Origin: Thioalkalivibrio sp. ALJ24
GTDB taxonomy: Bacteria; Pseudomonadota; Gammaproteobacteria; Ectothiorhodospirales; Ectothiorhodospiraceae
Reading direction: 5' to 3'
DNA: 64,000 nucleotides
NCBI RefSeq assembly: GCF_000377785.1
Contig: NZ_KB898732.1
Coordinates: forward strand, 62,001 to 126,000
The translations under genes were made by a program, and so were the position numbers. Shown here in pieces: positions 63,673-64,000 of this stretch. The stretch's first letter is position 1; every line of letters starts with the position of its first letter. The notes beneath the pieces were generated by a model, which was not told the DNA's origin, did not search any database, and worked only from the letters and a program-made list of their open reading frames with translations.

Positions 63673-64000
63673 ATGACCAGCCTGGTGCAAGGTTTGAGTG
63701 GAAACCTGTGGCCAGCGCATCCTAAGCCGCTGCCAGACGAATTGGTGTCGTCGTGGATCGTCCGTCTAGCGCGGGCGAACCACTTGCCATTACATACCTT
63801 CTGCCATCTGGAGTGGCCGGGAAAGGCCATCTGGAACCGTGATATCGACAAGAGTGCGGATGTCGATCTGTTGGCCGGCCTTGCTACCCGGACTGCGACA
63901 CCATTCCACCGTGTGAGTGAGACCACCCTGAAAGACCATATCGGGCGCATCCATGAGCGATTCAACGCGCTTGGAAACACGCCTTGGGTTATGCCTGTCG
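63673..64000 (+). CDS. TniQ/TnsD-family target-selection protein (3' end outside window)
   Basis: The visible N-terminal 109 residues start MTSLVQGLSGNLWPAHPKPLPDEL, then VSSWIVRLARANHLPLHTFC, AIWNRDIDKSADVDLLAGLATRT. This is the TniQ domain pattern (PLPDELVSSWIVRLA...N..D, L..L). The ATG is three bases after the tnsC stop, so it belongs to the tns operon. Full-length TniQ/TnsD proteins bind the target; because this insertion sits in comM, this protein is the best candidate for comM recognition. Its length, a possible C-terminal HTH or zinc-finger part, and whether another TniQ follows cannot be read. Confidence 0.85.
   Translation, partial: MTSLVQGLSGNLWPAHPKPLPDELVSSWIVRLARANHLPLHTFCHLEWPGKAIWNRDIDKSADVDLLAGLATRTATPFHRVSETTLKDHIGRIHERFNALGNTPWVMPV

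Larger units (their letters stand above)
60105..64000 (+). mobile_element. Tn7-like transposon inserted in comM (tnsA-proximal end and tnsABC-tniQ; far end outside window)
   Basis: The homology to comM stops exactly where TGT (60105) begins, the usual Tn7-family end dinucleotide-plus-T, and tnsA follows 174 bases later. The genes are tnsA, tnsB, tnsC and tniQ on one strand, with overlaps or 2-3 base gaps. The DNA is visibly less GC-rich than the host genes. comM is a known insertion hot spot of Tn7-like elements (Tn6022/AbaR type). The predicted 5-bp duplication on this side would be TCCTC (60100-60104); its partner is not in the window. Cargo is unknown. Confidence 0.9.

Overview
The window is GC-rich, gene-dense DNA from a chemolithoautotrophic gammaproteobacterium. 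The inferred group is Ectothiorhodospiraceae, Thioalkalivibrio-like. Supporting features are a class I phosphoribulokinase (Calvin cycle), a complete soeABC cytoplasmic sulfite:quinone oxidoreductase, a Hyg5/XanB2-type chorismatase (pigment or ubiquinone precursors), a diheme c-type cytochrome, and the gammaproteobacterial trxA-rho / rhlB neighbourhood. No rRNA or species-diagnostic gene is present, so the taxonomic placement is inference.

Layout. 1-5 kb: hemW (5' end cut by the window), a CPxCG zinc-ribbon protein and the Rho inhibitor rof, convergent with rho-trxA; then rhlB and a CsrA-like protein that lacks the usual RNA-contact residues. 5-7.2 kb: an arsenic operon (arsR, acr3, a CC-motif protein, a short hemerythrin-like protein) closed by a terminator. 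7.2-10.8 kb: tRNA-Thr(CGT), a Cys-free Fur-family regulator, tRNA-Gly(CCC), thiS-thiG-trmB and a tandem UspA protein. 11-19.5 kb: an SLC13/RCK transporter, prkB, a FIST sensor pair, tas, tatD, tcdA, coaD and a ferredoxin. 19.5-25 kb: ggt, mutM, chorismatase, an EAL-HDOD protein and rpmBG. 25-30 kb: a secreted pseudo-hydrolase, a secreted helical protein and a TonB-dependent receptor, then a rhomboid protease.

30.6-43 kb is almost all minus strand: a chemoreceptor, an MFS transporter with uup, a REP-type inverted repeat, a long run from tolC down to metA, pcm, cca and an NDUFA9-like protein. 43-51 kb: a succinate semialdehyde dehydrogenase, moaA divergent from soeABC (molybdenum cofactor gene beside a molybdoenzyme), and a 46-residue membrane protein. 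51-58 kb: a three-gene signalling operon joining two periplasmic ligand-binding proteins or domains to a 1289-residue histidine kinase and a REC-REC-PAS-GGDEF diguanylate cyclase. 58-59.4 kb: tRNA-Arg(CCG) and a membrane-anchored diheme cytochrome c.

The last 4 kb is the most striking part. comM (yifB) is cut at about 60104 by a Tn7-like transposon. Its tnsA-proximal end starts with TGT, followed by TnsB-site-like repeats and the genes tnsA, tnsB, tnsC (TniB-type AAA+) and the start of a tniQ gene. The cargo and the far end lie beyond the window. Codon and base usage there are visibly less GC-rich than in the host genes, as expected of an acquired element.
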